Shown here: one piece after another, positions 35,841 to 44,491 of the stretch | Numbering within the stretch: position 1 is the first letter of the stretch | How the letters are laid out: each line of letters starts with the position of its first letter | Origin: Natrialba magadii ATCC 43099 | Lineage (GTDB): Archaea; Halobacteriota; Halobacteria; Halobacteriales; Natrialbaceae | NCBI RefSeq assembly: GCF_000025625.1 | Contig: NC_013922.1 | Span: forward strand, 2,356,001 to 2,420,000 | Direction: 5' to 3' | Length of the DNA: 64,000 bases | Position numbers and translations under genes: made by a program | Notes under the pieces: model-generated | What the model was told of the DNA's origin: nothing | Databases searched by the model: none | What the model saw: only the letters and a program-made list of their open reading frames with translations

Positions 35841-36320
35841 ATGATTGAACGCACACTGGAAGACGACCGTGATGGGGCGGCTGCCGAGACACACGACATC
35901 GTCGGCCGCACGCGCACGCTCCACGTCGGTCGTGATCGTCCGATCAGAATCAGCACAGGCCATCGCATCCTCCATCACGACGGCAAGTGCGCACGACCCC
36001 ACGGTCACAACTATGAGGTGTCGGTGACCGTCGAGGGAACGCTCACCGAGGAGGGCTGGGTCGCGGACAAGGGTGATATTACTGCAGTAATAGACGAGTG
36101 GGACCACAAGTTCCTGCTGCAGGCGGGCGACCCCCTCGTCGAGGCCTTCGAAACCGCCGGTGACGAAGACGGACTCGTCGTCCTCGAACACCCGCCGACC
36201 GCCGAAGTGATGAGCGTCCTTCTCGAGGAGAAACTGCTCACCGAACTCGGCGAGAACGTCACCGATGTCGCCGTTCGGGTGAACGAAACGCACGAACTCT
36301 GTGGCGGGAGCCACCTCTGA
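35841..36320 (+). CDS. queD: 6-carboxytetrahydropterin synthase QueD
   Basis: The enzyme makes 6-carboxytetrahydropterin from dihydroneopterin triphosphate in the preQ0 pathway. The 159-residue protein has the metal-binding His in STGHRIL and then CARPHGHNYEVSVTVEG with the catalytic Cys and zinc His residues. The DHKFLLQAGDPL and HPPTAEVMSVLL segments are also family-typical. The N-terminal 30 residues are an extension (ERTLEDDRDGAAAETHD). It stops 5 nt before queE, so the genes are co-transcribed. Confidence 0.93.
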   Translation: MIERTLEDDRDGAAAETHDIVGRTRTLHVGRDRPIRISTGHRILHHDGKCARPHGHNYEVSVTVEGTLTEEGWVADKGDITAVIDEWDHKFLLQAGDPLVEAFETAGDEDGLVVLEHPPTAEVMSVLLEEKLLTELGENVTDVAVRVNETHELCGGSHL

Positions 36321-36325
36321 TCGCG

Positions 36326-37168
36326 ATGCCGGTCTCCAACACAGTCGATCGAGAGACGCCCGCTGACACGGACGCCGAGTCAGCAGTCGACGGCCTCCCC
36401 ATCAACGAACTGTTCTACTCGCTGCAGGGCGAGGGCGTCCTCGCGGGCGTCCCGTCGGTCTTCGTCCGCACCAGCGGCTGTAACCTCCGCTGCTGGTTCT
36501 GTGACTCCTATCATACCTCCTGGGAACCCACGCACGCCTGGATGGAACTCGATGCGATTCTCGACGAAATCGAGTCCCACGATGCCGACCACGTCGTCCT
36601 CACCGGCGGGGAGCCGTTGCTGCACGACGCCAGCGTTGCGCTTCTCGAGGCACTCGACGAACGGGGCTACCACACAACTGTCGAGACGAACGGGACGATC
36701 TACCGCGACGCGCCGATCGACCTCGCCTCGATTAGCCCGAAACTCGCGAGCAGTACGCCGACGCCCGAACGAGATCCGCGAAGCGAGGTTCCAACGGACT
36801 CTCAGAACGGTGAGCCCCAATCGCCAGGAGCCGCAAATCAGGGCGACGGCGAGTGGGAGGACCGCCACGAGGCAAACCGCATCGACATGGCTGCGCTCGC
36901 CGCACTCGTCGAAGAGTACGGATTCCAGTTGAAGTTCGTCGTCACCGACGCGGACGACATGCCCGAAATCCTCGACCTGCTCGCCGACCTGCGAGAGGCA
37001 GCCGACGTTCCGATTCGCGACGACGACGTGCTCTTGATGCCCGAGGGTGCGACTCGCGACCGCCTCGCCGAAACCCGAACACGCGTCGCCGACCTCGCGA
37101 TGGAGTACGGCTTTCGATACACACCACGACTGCACGTCGACCTCTGGAACGACGCCCCCGAGACGTGA
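36326..37168 (+). CDS. queE: 7-carboxy-7-deazaguanine synthase QueE (radical SAM)
   Basis: The radical-SAM enzyme converts 6-carboxytetrahydropterin to 7-carboxy-7-deazaguanine. The iron-sulfur motif is TSGCNLRCWFCDSYHTSW (Cx3Cx2C), followed by LTGGEPLLH and TVETNGTI. An unusual Pro/Gly/Glu-rich insert (about 150-190, STPTPERDPRSEV and onward) interrupts the C-terminal half. The insert is probably a haloarchaeal expansion of a loop. The gene ends 31 nt before queC. Confidence 0.93.
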   Translation: MPVSNTVDRETPADTDAESAVDGLPINELFYSLQGEGVLAGVPSVFVRTSGCNLRCWFCDSYHTSWEPTHAWMELDAILDEIESHDADHVVLTGGEPLLHDASVALLEALDERGYHTTVETNGTIYRDAPIDLASISPKLASSTPTPERDPRSEVPTDSQNGEPQSPGAANQGDGEWEDRHEANRIDMAALAALVEEYGFQLKFVVTDADDMPEILDLLADLREAADVPIRDDDVLLMPEGATRDRLAETRTRVADLAMEYGFRYTPRLHVDLWNDAPET

Positions 37169-37199
37169 GTGTAATGACTGAGATGAGTGAGAGTGACAG

Positions 37200-37955
37200 A
37201 TGACCACTGAAACACCACAAACTGACGCACACAACGGAACCGAGACCGACGCGACAGACACGAACAACCGCGCCGTCGTCCTCCTCTCCGGTGGCATGGA
37301 CAGCGCCACCGCCGCCGCCGAGGCGCGCAGCCAGGGCTACGACATCTACGCCCTCCACACCTCCTACGGACAGCGCACCGAAACGCGGGAACTCGAGTGC
37401 GCCCGCCAATTGGCCGACGAGTTCGAGGCGAACGATTTCCTCCAGATCGAGACCGGCCACCTCTCGGCAATCGGGGCCTCGAGTCTGACCGACGACGAGA
37501 TGGCTGTCGCGGACGCAGACATGGACAGCGACGAGATTCCCTCCTCGTACGTTCCCTTCCGGAACGCGAACCTGCTCGCGATGGCGGTCTCCTACGCGGA
37601 GGCAAACGACTGCGAGGCGGTTTTCATCGGCGCGCACAGCGAGGATTTCTCGGGGTATCCCGACTGCCGACCCGAGTTCTTCGAGGCGTTCGAGCGGGTC
37701 GCCGACGTGGGGACGAAACCGGAAACCGAGATTTCGATCGAAGCGCCGTTCGTCGAGTGGTCGAAGACGGATATCGCGGCCCACGGCACCGAACTCGGGG
37801 TTCCCTACGAACACACCTGGAGCTGTTACCGGGACGACCAGCCAGCTTGTGGAACCTGTGACGCCTGTGCGTACCGGCTGCAGGCGTTCCAGCGGATCGG
37901 CGTTCGCGATCCGATCGAGTACGCCGAGCGGCCATCGTACGTCGAGGAAGCCTGA
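37200..37955 (+). CDS. queC: 7-cyano-7-deazaguanine (preQ0) synthase QueC
   Basis: The ATP-dependent enzyme forms preQ0, the precursor of archaeosine in tRNA. The 251-residue protein has the PP-loop VVLLSGGMDSATAAAEA, the substrate segment PFRNANLLAMAVSYAEAND and the C-terminal zinc motif CYRDDQPACGTCDACAYR. It closes the queD-queE-queC cluster. Downstream TGT-type transglycosylase genes are not in this window. Confidence 0.96.
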   Translation: MTTETPQTDAHNGTETDATDTNNRAVVLLSGGMDSATAAAEARSQGYDIYALHTSYGQRTETRELECARQLADEFEANDFLQIETGHLSAIGASSLTDDEMAVADADMDSDEIPSSYVPFRNANLLAMAVSYAEANDCEAVFIGAHSEDFSGYPDCRPEFFEAFERVADVGTKPETEISIEAPFVEWSKTDIAAHGTELGVPYEHTWSCYRDDQPACGTCDACAYRLQAFQRIGVRDPIEYAERPSYVEEA

Positions 37956-38015
37956 ACGCTCGCTGTCAGAACACAAACATTCTTTCTCCGGTCGGTCGTA
38001 TCCTCGTTCCACTGT

Positions 38016-38576
38016 ATGACTTCGGCCCTCCCGGTTATCGAGTGGTTTCGCGATGACGACGCCACTGGTAACGGAGACGGCAACGATGACCGGGACGGAA
38101 ACGGCAGTTGGAACGGAAACGGCAGCGGGGACAGAAACGGCAACAGTAGCGGGGACGGCAACAACGGCTGGACACTCCCCGAGGGCCGCCGCCGCGAGTT
38201 CGTCGCCCTCGCAATCGGACTCCCGGTGTTCGCCTGGCTCGTCTCGAGTGACACCGGCTCGCTCGCACCGACGGCACACTGGCTTCCCGTTCTGATCGGC
38301 ATCTGCTGTGGCTTTCTCTACGCCGTTCACGTCCGAGATGTAGTGATCGACGCGATTCCCGATGGCCTCAGCGGTTGGACCGCGCTGTCGCTATTCGGCG
38401 GTGGCGCTGGCCTCTCGCTGCTCGACGTGTTTCACATCGCGACGCCGACAGTGGTGTTCATCCTCGTGGCCGGCGGAACGATTCTCGCGATCTATTCACT
38501 ACGGCTCGTCTCACCACTTCACGAGGGACTGCAGCCGGCGCGCCGCGGCGTCGATCCACCGCCTGCACTGGAGTGA
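38016..38576 (+). CDS. Membrane protein with Asn/Gly/Asp repeat near the N-terminus
   Basis: The 186-residue protein has a polar N-terminus with GNGDGNDDRDGNGSWNGNGS-type repeats (about residues 16-50), followed by four hydrophobic helices. These include FVALAIGLPVFAWLVSS and LPVLIGICCGFLYAVHV. The function is unknown. The repeat lies in the soluble part and probably varies in length between strains. Confidence 0.72.
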   Translation: MTSALPVIEWFRDDDATGNGDGNDDRDGNGSWNGNGSGDRNGNSSGDGNNGWTLPEGRRREFVALAIGLPVFAWLVSSDTGSLAPTAHWLPVLIGICCGFLYAVHVRDVVIDAIPDGLSGWTALSLFGGGAGLSLLDVFHIATPTVVFILVAGGTILAIYSLRLVSPLHEGLQPARRGVDPPPALE

Positions 38577-38727
38577 GGTGCGGTTGGGACTCGAGTACGT
38601 CCCACTGACACGTACTGCTGTTCGCCTGTCTCTCACGTCCGTTTTCCCTCACCCACACAGCCAATCATATACGAATCAGAACAGTCTGCCAGTATGAACA
38701 GAGCTGGGAGAGAGTGACGAACCGTGA

Positions 38728-40026
38728 TTACCACGCCGACTCGAGTACCCCCACGATCTCATCACCAGAGGGCTCGAGTCCCGGCGGAGCGTTCGCCATG
38801 AAGCGATCCGCGAGAACCGTCTCCGCGACGGCCTCGAACTCGTCGGATTCGGGGCCGTCCACGTCCCGCAGACGGGTCGGCAGCGAGAGCGCATCCCGAA
38901 CCTCGCGCACCCGCTCGACCACTGCCGCACCCGGGTCCGCGGCGTCACCCACGCTGAGTGCGTCCCCCAACTGCCGCGCCCGCGCGTCGACCCCGTCCTG
39001 TTCGAACAGGTACTCGAGTACGTGCGGGACGACGACGGCGTGGGCCGCCCCCTGCTGGACGGGGTAGGTGCGCGTCAGCCCGTGGCCGAAGGCGTGAACG
39101 ATCGAGAGCGTCGTCCCCTCGGGCCGCGAGATGCCGTACTGCACCAGCAGGATGCCCTCGAGAATCCGCTCGAACGTTTCGGTGTCGCGCTCGCCCTGAC
39201 CGTACGCGCGCAGGCCGGACTCGAGTGCGCCGAGACCGCGGGCGGCCGTCGCGTCGGTGACCGGCGTCGCGTTGGCAGCGTAGATCGTTTCCAGGCCCTT
39301 GTCGAAGCCGTTCATGGCGGAGCCGGCGAGTACGGATTCTGGCGTGGTTGCGACGATATCGGGGTCGTAGACCGCCGTCGCGGGCATCAGTTCGGGTGCG
39401 GAGATGCCACCGCCGATTTCTTCGTCAATACGTCCAGTGTCGTCGGTGTCCGGGGCTGCGGTCACGCCGGCGACCTGCGAGAGCTCCGCCCCGGCGAGCG
39501 TCGTCGGAATCGTGACGACTGGGACCAGTCCCGACTCGGGGACGGTGATCGTTCCTGACTCGGCGAACTCGCCGGCGATTTCCTCGTGCGAACGGTCATC
39601 CGCCGCGAGCGCCCCGATTACTGTCGCAACGTCGAGACTACTGCCGCCGCCCAGCGCGACGAGTGCGTCACCCTCGACTTCTCGTAGGCGCTTGAGTCCG
39701 TCAAACGCCGTCGAGAGTCGCTTCTCCGGTGTCGTCTCGTCGAAAATACCGGCGAGCCTGTCTCCGATGCCGTCTTGGACCGGGTCGATCACCTCAAGCG
39801 TGCTCCCGACTGTCGAACCGCAGACGACCAGCCCCCGCTCACAGCCGAGGGACTCGAGTTCGCTCGCCAGTTCGCCCACACTTCCCTGACCGAAGCGGAT
39901 AGTCGGCGGGGAGTAGTCGAAGCGGAATGGGGTGGGTGCTGGTACTGGTACTGGTACTGATGCTGGTGCGTGCGTGTTTGAACTACCAGTCTCCGAGCCG
40001 TCACCGGCAGTCGGGCGCTCACTCAT
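38728..40026 (-). CDS. Iron-containing alcohol dehydrogenase-like protein
   Basis: The 432-residue enzyme belongs to the Fe-ADH/dehydroquinate-synthase fold. It has the nucleotide-binding GDALVALGGGSSLDVA, the conserved STGR-like segment replaced by the family-typical VTIPTTLAGAELSQVAG, and metal ligand positions in SIVHAFGHGLTR (His). The product and direction of reaction cannot be read. The N-terminal 35 residues carry a Pro/Val repeat (SVPVPVPAPTPF) derived from a tandem hexanucleotide at about 39940. Confidence 0.9.
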   Translation of the reverse strand: MSERPTAGDGSETGSSNTHAPASVPVPVPAPTPFRFDYSPPTIRFGQGSVGELASELESLGCERGLVVCGSTVGSTLEVIDPVQDGIGDRLAGIFDETTPEKRLSTAFDGLKRLREVEGDALVALGGGSSLDVATVIGALAADDRSHEEIAGEFAESGTITVPESGLVPVVTIPTTLAGAELSQVAGVTAAPDTDDTGRIDEEIGGGISAPELMPATAVYDPDIVATTPESVLAGSAMNGFDKGLETIYAANATPVTDATAARGLGALESGLRAYGQGERDTETFERILEGILLVQYGISRPEGTTLSIVHAFGHGLTRTYPVQQGAAHAVVVPHVLEYLFEQDGVDARARQLGDALSVGDAADPGAAVVERVREVRDALSLPTRLRDVDGPESDEFEAVAETVLADRFMANAPPGLEPSGDEIVGVLESAW

Positions 40027-40355
40027 CGGTCGACTCCATTTTGGGGCTGTCGAACGGTGGTAGTCGTGATTCGGCCGCGTTCGTCCCTGGCTCGTGCAGT
40101 ACGAGCGAGGGTTCCGTTTCTTGTGGTCTTCGGGGTCTTCGCGACTCTCTTGGTTCTCGTCGGACGTGAAGTCCCATCCGGTGGTTGAGGCTGGATAAAG
40201 TCGGTGGCATAGTAACTGTAGGATTTCGCCCTTTGAGACGTTTGTCCACGGTCGTGCTACCTGGTTACGCCGGTGTTACCGGCGCTTTCGTCCGTCTCGT
40301 CACTTTGCTGAAAGTAGTGCGAATAGTTAACATCCCGTGTCCGAAACAGCGTGGC
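40027..40355. other. Divergent intergenic region
   Basis: About 330 nt between the Fe-ADH-like gene (minus) and the small Cys protein gene (plus). The only structures seen are promoter-like AT stretches (AATAGTTAACATC at about 40322). No gene is convincing. Confidence 0.5.
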
Positions 40356-40586
40356 ATGACCTGTCCGTTTCTGGAGTATCGGAGTGAGGCAAACGACCGC
40401 CAGTTCGACGAATCGCGCGCCTACTGCGGGGCCGCAGAACGGTTCGTTCAGCCGATGCGCGCCGATATCTGCAACGACCGCTACGAGCTGTCACACGACC
40501 AGCACTGCGAAATCTACCTCGAGCACGCAGACGAGGCACCGACTGGGAACGAGAACACAGGGCACGCTGCCGGTGATGATGCATGA
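40356..40586 (+). CDS. Small Cys-containing protein coupled to the BKACE gene
   Basis: The 76-residue protein begins MTCPFLEYRSEANDRQFD. Four Cys residues (CP, YCG, ICN, HCE) could bind zinc or an iron-sulfur cluster. The C-terminus is acidic (THADEAPTG-like). It overlaps the following gene by 4 nt (ATGA), a sign of translational coupling. It resembles conserved haloarchaeal small proteins of unknown role. Confidence 0.8.
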   Translation: MTCPFLEYRSEANDRQFDESRAYCGAAERFVQPMRADICNDRYELSHDQHCEIYLEHADEAPTGNENTGHAAGDDA

Positions 40587-41425
40587 GCTACGAGAACTAT
40601 CTCGCCGGCGACCCGGTCATCATCACCGCCGCGCTTACCGGTGGCGTGCAAGGCAAGGAGGCGACGCCACACCTCCCCGAGACGCCCGAGGAAATCGGAA
40701 CGGCAGCAGCCGAGGCCGAGGAGGCCGGTGCATCCGTCGTTCACGTCCACGCGCGAAAAGACAACGGTGAGCGCACGTTCGCGACCGAGCGTTTCCAGGA
40801 AATCGACGACGAAATTCGACGACAGGCGGACGACGTGATCATCCAGCACTCGACGGGCGGCACCGGTGCGTCTGACGAGGACCGCCACCTCCCGCTTCGG
40901 ACCGATCCCGCGCCGGAGATGGCCTCGCTCGATATGGGACCGATGAACCGGTACGACCACCTGACCAGCGAGAACACCCGCGGCCTCGTCGACTCGCTCC
41001 ACGAGGAAATGGTCGAGCGCGGCATCAAACCCGAACTCGAGATTTTCAACGACGGTCACATGAACGAGACCTACGGGCTACTCGACCGGCGCGACCTGGC
41101 TGACCCCGTTTACGGAACGCTCATCTTCGGTCCCGGGACGCTCACGCCCCCAAAACCGCGAAACTTCATCAATGCGATCGATAACCTCCCCGAGGGCGCA
41201 CAGTTCAACACGCTCGGCTTCGGCCGCCACCAGCTTCCGTTCGTGACGATGGGCATCCTCTTTGGCGGTCACGTTCGGGTCGGTTTGGAGGACAACATCT
41301 ACTACGAACGCGGCGAACTCGCGACGAGCAACGCACAGCTCGTCGAGCGGGTCGCCCGGATTGCCGACGAACTCGGCCGTGAGGTCGCAACGCCGTCACA
41401 GGCGCGTGAAATTCTGAACCTCTGA
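40583..41425 (+). CDS. Beta-keto acid cleavage enzyme (BKACE, DUF849)
   Basis: The zinc-dependent TIM-barrel enzyme cleaves beta-keto acids with acetyl-CoA. The 280-residue protein has PVIITAALTGGVQGKEATPH, SVVHVHARKDNGERTF, FNDGHMNETYGLLD and GHVRVGLEDNIYYERGEL. These match the BKACE family, whose natural substrates include 3-keto-5-aminohexanoate. The preceding small Cys protein overlaps it by 4 nt. Confidence 0.94.
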   Translation: MSYENYLAGDPVIITAALTGGVQGKEATPHLPETPEEIGTAAAEAEEAGASVVHVHARKDNGERTFATERFQEIDDEIRRQADDVIIQHSTGGTGASDEDRHLPLRTDPAPEMASLDMGPMNRYDHLTSENTRGLVDSLHEEMVERGIKPELEIFNDGHMNETYGLLDRRDLADPVYGTLIFGPGTLTPPKPRNFINAIDNLPEGAQFNTLGFGRHQLPFVTMGILFGGHVRVGLEDNIYYERGELATSNAQLVERVARIADELGREVATPSQAREILNL

Positions 41426-41511
41426 GTGAGTATGGGGGATGGGCTACTGGCCGTAGCAACACGTATCCCATCAGAAACCGGAACAAGAGACGAACCGAGA
41501 CGACACCACCG

Positions 41512-41943
41512 ATGAACGTAGCACTACTCGACACCGAACTCGAGTTCGACGAGTCCGTCGTCGCCGAATCGCCCGCAGAGATCCGCGACCAGGTCCAAGA
41601 GTACGAGCGCGGCGACCGGCGCACGTTCGACCTCGACGTGACGTATCTCGACGGACTCACCGGCGACGTGATGGCCGCGATGGTGGCGATTCCCTACGGC
41701 GAGACGCGGACGTACGGCGATCTCGCAGCCGATCTCGACACGAGTCCCGTCGCCGTCGGGCAGGCCTGTGGCCGCAACCCCGCCCCGATTGTCGTCCCCT
41801 GCCACCGTGTCGTCGGTAGCGACGGCGCGCTCACCGGCTACTCGGCGGCCGATGGTGTTGTGACGAAACGGCGGCTACTCGAGTTCGAGGCGCGCGAGAG
41901 TGGGCGGGCGGTGCAGACTGAACTGCCGGTCGAGTTCGAGTGA
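41512..41943 (+). CDS. ogt: Methylated-DNA-protein-cysteine methyltransferase
   Basis: The 143-residue protein repairs O6-alkylguanine by transferring the alkyl group to its own Cys. It has AIPYGETRTYGDLAADL and the active-site segment VVPCHRVVGSDGALTGYS. The N-terminal 50 residues form the usual small extra domain. The start is ATG 41512. Confidence 0.94.
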   Translation: MNVALLDTELEFDESVVAESPAEIRDQVQEYERGDRRTFDLDVTYLDGLTGDVMAAMVAIPYGETRTYGDLAADLDTSPVAVGQACGRNPAPIVVPCHRVVGSDGALTGYSAADGVVTKRRLLEFEARESGRAVQTELPVEFE

Positions 41944-41952
41944 TCTCGTGGA

Positions 41953-42381
41953 CTACTCCACGTCGTCGTGCGTGAGCAGCGGCCGCTCGCGCTCGCCCGC
42001 TGGCGACTCGTCGGTGATCACCTCGAGTAAGTTCCCGTCCGGATCGAGGAAGTAGAACCCCTCGAACTCGTCCCAGTCGTAGGGACCCTGCTTCGGGAAC
42101 TGCGTGCCGAGTTTACCCATTATCCGCTCGTACTCCTCGCGGTCGGTCTCGAAGGCAATGTGTGCCTTGTCGAGCGGGTGGTCCAGTCCGCGCTCGCCCC
42201 AGCCGTCGGCGCGGCCGGTTTCGGCCAGCGTGACGACGGTGTCACCGACCTGGAACATGGCGTGGTCGCCTGTGAAGTCCGAGGGCGGGCGGCGAACCTC
42301 GAGTCCGAGTTCGTCACGGTAGAACTCGTAACAGGGGGTGAGATCGTCGACGTCGATGTTGATGTGGTCGACTGCATCCAT
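41953..42381 (-). CDS. Glyoxalase/VOC-fold protein
   Basis: This 142-residue protein contains the paired beta-alpha-beta-beta-beta VOC fold, with DAVDHINIDVDDLTPCYEF, ELGLEVRRPPSDFTGDHAM and ISFETDREEYER-like parts (here AHIAFETDREEYERIMG). It ends with GFYFLDPDGNLLEVITDE. The metal ligand pattern (His, Glu) fits a lactoylglutathione-lyase-like or dioxygenase-like enzyme. It is convergent with ogt and lies next to, on the same strand as, the SBP-like genes. Confidence 0.9.
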   Translation of the reverse strand: MDAVDHINIDVDDLTPCYEFYRDELGLEVRRPPSDFTGDHAMFQVGDTVVTLAETGRADGWGERGLDHPLDKAHIAFETDREEYERIMGKLGTQFPKQGPYDWDEFEGFYFLDPDGNLLEVITDESPAGERERPLLTHDDVE

Positions 42382-42389
42382 AGGTGTAG

Positions 42390-43391
42390 TCAGGTCCGCG
42401 GTTCTGCTTCCGTCTCCGCTGACTCGCCGACACGTTCTGCGTAGTTTCCGATCACGTCGTCCTCGGTGTCGATGAACTCGTTCGTCCAGACCGCGTCGGG
42501 ATCAATCTCGCCCTCGAGGAGGTCCGTCTCCGTGAGCGTCTGCCCAAGCGTCTGCCAGCGCTCGCCGTCGTGCAGTCCCCAGCCCTCCGATCGAGTACGG
42601 TCAGTGAACTGGAGGTCGGTCGCCGCCGTCTCGAACTTGCGCTGCTCGACCGGGCGATTCCGCTCGAGTGTCGCGTTTCGCTCGACGAGCACGTCGATCG
42701 CCGCGTCGGGATCGGTCGTCGCGGCTTCCCAGCCACGGGCCGTCGCTCGCAGGAACGAGCGGACCGTCTCGGGCTCCTCGCTGGCGAATTCGGGACTCGT
42801 GACGAGCATCATGCCGTAGACGCCGAGGTGGTCCCCGATCGGGAGTTCGTCGGCCTGTCGGTCGTGCTCGGCCTCGAGTTCGTAGCCGTTCGTCACGACG
42901 CCGACGGCGGCGTCGACGCGCCCGTCGAGCAGTTTGTGCTGGACGCGGTGGTGGGTGTGGTCGTCGACGCCGAGCAGGTCGACTTCGTCGCTGATGCCCT
43001 CGTCCTCGAGTAGCTGCGCCGTCAGAATCCTCGTCTTGGTCGCCGACGGCGCGATGGTGCAGCCCCGAAGTTGGTCGGGGTCGGTCAGCGCCTCGCCGAA
43101 CTCGTCCCGGAAGGTGTAGATCGCGGCTGGCGTCTTCCCGGTGACGGCGGCGACGGCGAGCGGGTCGAGGCCGCGGCTCTGGATCGAGAGCACGGCGCTC
43201 GCGCCCGCGAGAGCGAACTCGGCACGTCCCTTCGCGGCCTGCTCGGCAGCGAAGGGCGAGCCGTGGCCTTCGACGAACCGTACGTCGAGGCCTTCGTCCT
43301 CGTAGAAGCCGCGGTCACGTGCGAGGAAGTAGGGAGCCTGAAAGCCGTTAGGTTCCCAGTTGAGCTGGAAGTCCACAGTCGCGTTCGTCAT
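42390..43391 (-). CDS. NMT1/ThiY-like protein, cytoplasmic-looking (first of three)
   Basis: This 333-residue protein resembles NMT1/THI5/ThiY substrate-binding proteins. It has VDFQLNWEPNGFQAPYFLAR, GFYEDEGLDVRFVEGHGSP and a type II periplasmic-binding fold. No signal peptide, lipobox or membrane helix is visible, so it seems to act inside the cell. It lacks the CCCFC iron motif of THI5-type HMP-P synthases. It overlaps the next gene by 4 nt. Its ligand is unknown; no permease or ATPase is adjacent. Confidence 0.82.
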   Translation of the reverse strand: MTNATVDFQLNWEPNGFQAPYFLARDRGFYEDEGLDVRFVEGHGSPFAAEQAAKGRAEFALAGASAVLSIQSRGLDPLAVAAVTGKTPAAIYTFRDEFGEALTDPDQLRGCTIAPSATKTRILTAQLLEDEGISDEVDLLGVDDHTHHRVQHKLLDGRVDAAVGVVTNGYELEAEHDRQADELPIGDHLGVYGMMLVTSPEFASEEPETVRSFLRATARGWEAATTDPDAAIDVLVERNATLERNRPVEQRKFETAATDLQFTDRTRSEGWGLHDGERWQTLGQTLTETDLLEGEIDPDAVWTNEFIDTEDDVIGNYAERVGESAETEAEPRT

Positions 43392-44491
43392 CGCGAGGAC
43401 ACCTCCAGTCGGAACAGGTCGTCCGGAATGTGATCGACGCCGAGCGTCTCGGGGCCGGCGACGTCGAGCAGGTGGTCGAACAGCCGCTCCATCGCGTCGA
43501 CTGTCTCTCCGTCCCAGTCGGTGACGACCATCTCGCGCCAGTGGTCGCGAATGCCGTGGACGACGGTCGGGTCGTTCTCGTACATCAACTGGTCGCCGAG
43601 TTCGTCCCAGAGCCCGTCGTCCGTCTGTAACTGCTCGACGGCGTCCGCGTAGGCGCGTTTGAACCCGCTGACGGCGTTGGGATTTTCGGCGAGGTAGTCC
43701 TCACTCGTGAGGAACGTCGAGATCGGCAGCGTCTGCTCGACGCCCGAAAGCTGCTGGACGAGGTCGGCCATCGGCACTGCCTCACGGTAGGGACCAGTCT
43801 CGACGATTTCGGGGATGATCTGCCAGAACTGGAGGGCGGCGTCGATATCGCCGTCGCGCAGCATTCGGGTCAGCCCGACCTTCGATCCCGCCTCGACCGA
43901 CGTAGCCTCGTCCTCGGGATCGAAGCCGTGGAACTCGCGGCAGGCGGCCCGGGTGAGAATCCAGTTCTTGTCAAGCCGGCGGACGACACCAACCCGATGG
44001 CCGGGGAGGTCCGAAATGTCCTCGATCGGCGACTCCTCGGGGACGACGAGGCCGCCGACGGTCCGCCCGTAGGGGTGGAACGCGACGATCGGCGCGCCGT
44101 TCGCTCGCTCGCGTGCCGTCGAGATGTAGTCGATGTCGATCAGGTCCGCGTCGCCACCGTGCAGTTTGGCCTCGACGGTTTCCAGGCCGTCCTCCAGTTC
44201 GTCCGAGACGAGTTCGACGTCGAGGTGGAAGCCGTGGTCGTGGTCGAAGCCGAACCGCTTGATGGTGTAGAGCATGTAGCGGGGGCTTCCGTTGTGCTCG
44301 AAGCGGGCGCGGAGGACGGGACGGTCGCCGTCACGGTCACCGCCGGTATCTGCACGGTCTGTGCGCTCCGAACTATCGTGCAACTCGTCCAGTGCCGCTT
44401 GCTGGGTCTCGATGTCCATTGCTGTGCCTGCGTCGGTGCCTGTCTCGGTCTCGGTCTCGGTATCGGTCTCGGTATCGGTATCAGAACTCAT
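43388..44491 (-). CDS. NMT1/SBP-like protein with Thr/Asp/Glu repeat leader (second of three)
   Basis: The 367-residue protein starts MSSDTDTETDTETETETGT, an acidic repeat of DNA hexanucleotides (about 44415-44480). The body begins PVLRARFEHNGSPRYMLYT and continues with DADLIDIDYISTARER, GHRVGVVRRLDKNWI and AALQFWQIIPEIVETG. This is a type II periplasmic-binding-fold (ABC/NMT1-like) protein without a signal peptide. It overlaps its neighbours by 4 nt on each side, so the three genes form one unit. Confidence 0.82.
   Translation of the reverse strand: MSSDTDTETDTETETETGTDAGTAMDIETQQAALDELHDSSERTDRADTGGDRDGDRPVLRARFEHNGSPRYMLYTIKRFGFDHDHGFHLDVELVSDELEDGLETVEAKLHGGDADLIDIDYISTARERANGAPIVAFHPYGRTVGGLVVPEESPIEDISDLPGHRVGVVRRLDKNWILTRAACREFHGFDPEDEATSVEAGSKVGLTRMLRDGDIDAALQFWQIIPEIVETGPYREAVPMADLVQQLSGVEQTLPISTFLTSEDYLAENPNAVSGFKRAYADAVEQLQTDDGLWDELGDQLMYENDPTVVHGIRDHWREMVVTDWDGETVDAMERLFDHLLDVAGPETLGVDHIPDDLFRLEVSSR

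Noticed and set aside
42390-43391. THI5-type HMP-P synthase identity for the first SBP-like gene
   Set aside because: The overall similarity is real, but the CCCFC iron motif and the PLP/His arrangement of THI5 enzymes are not found.
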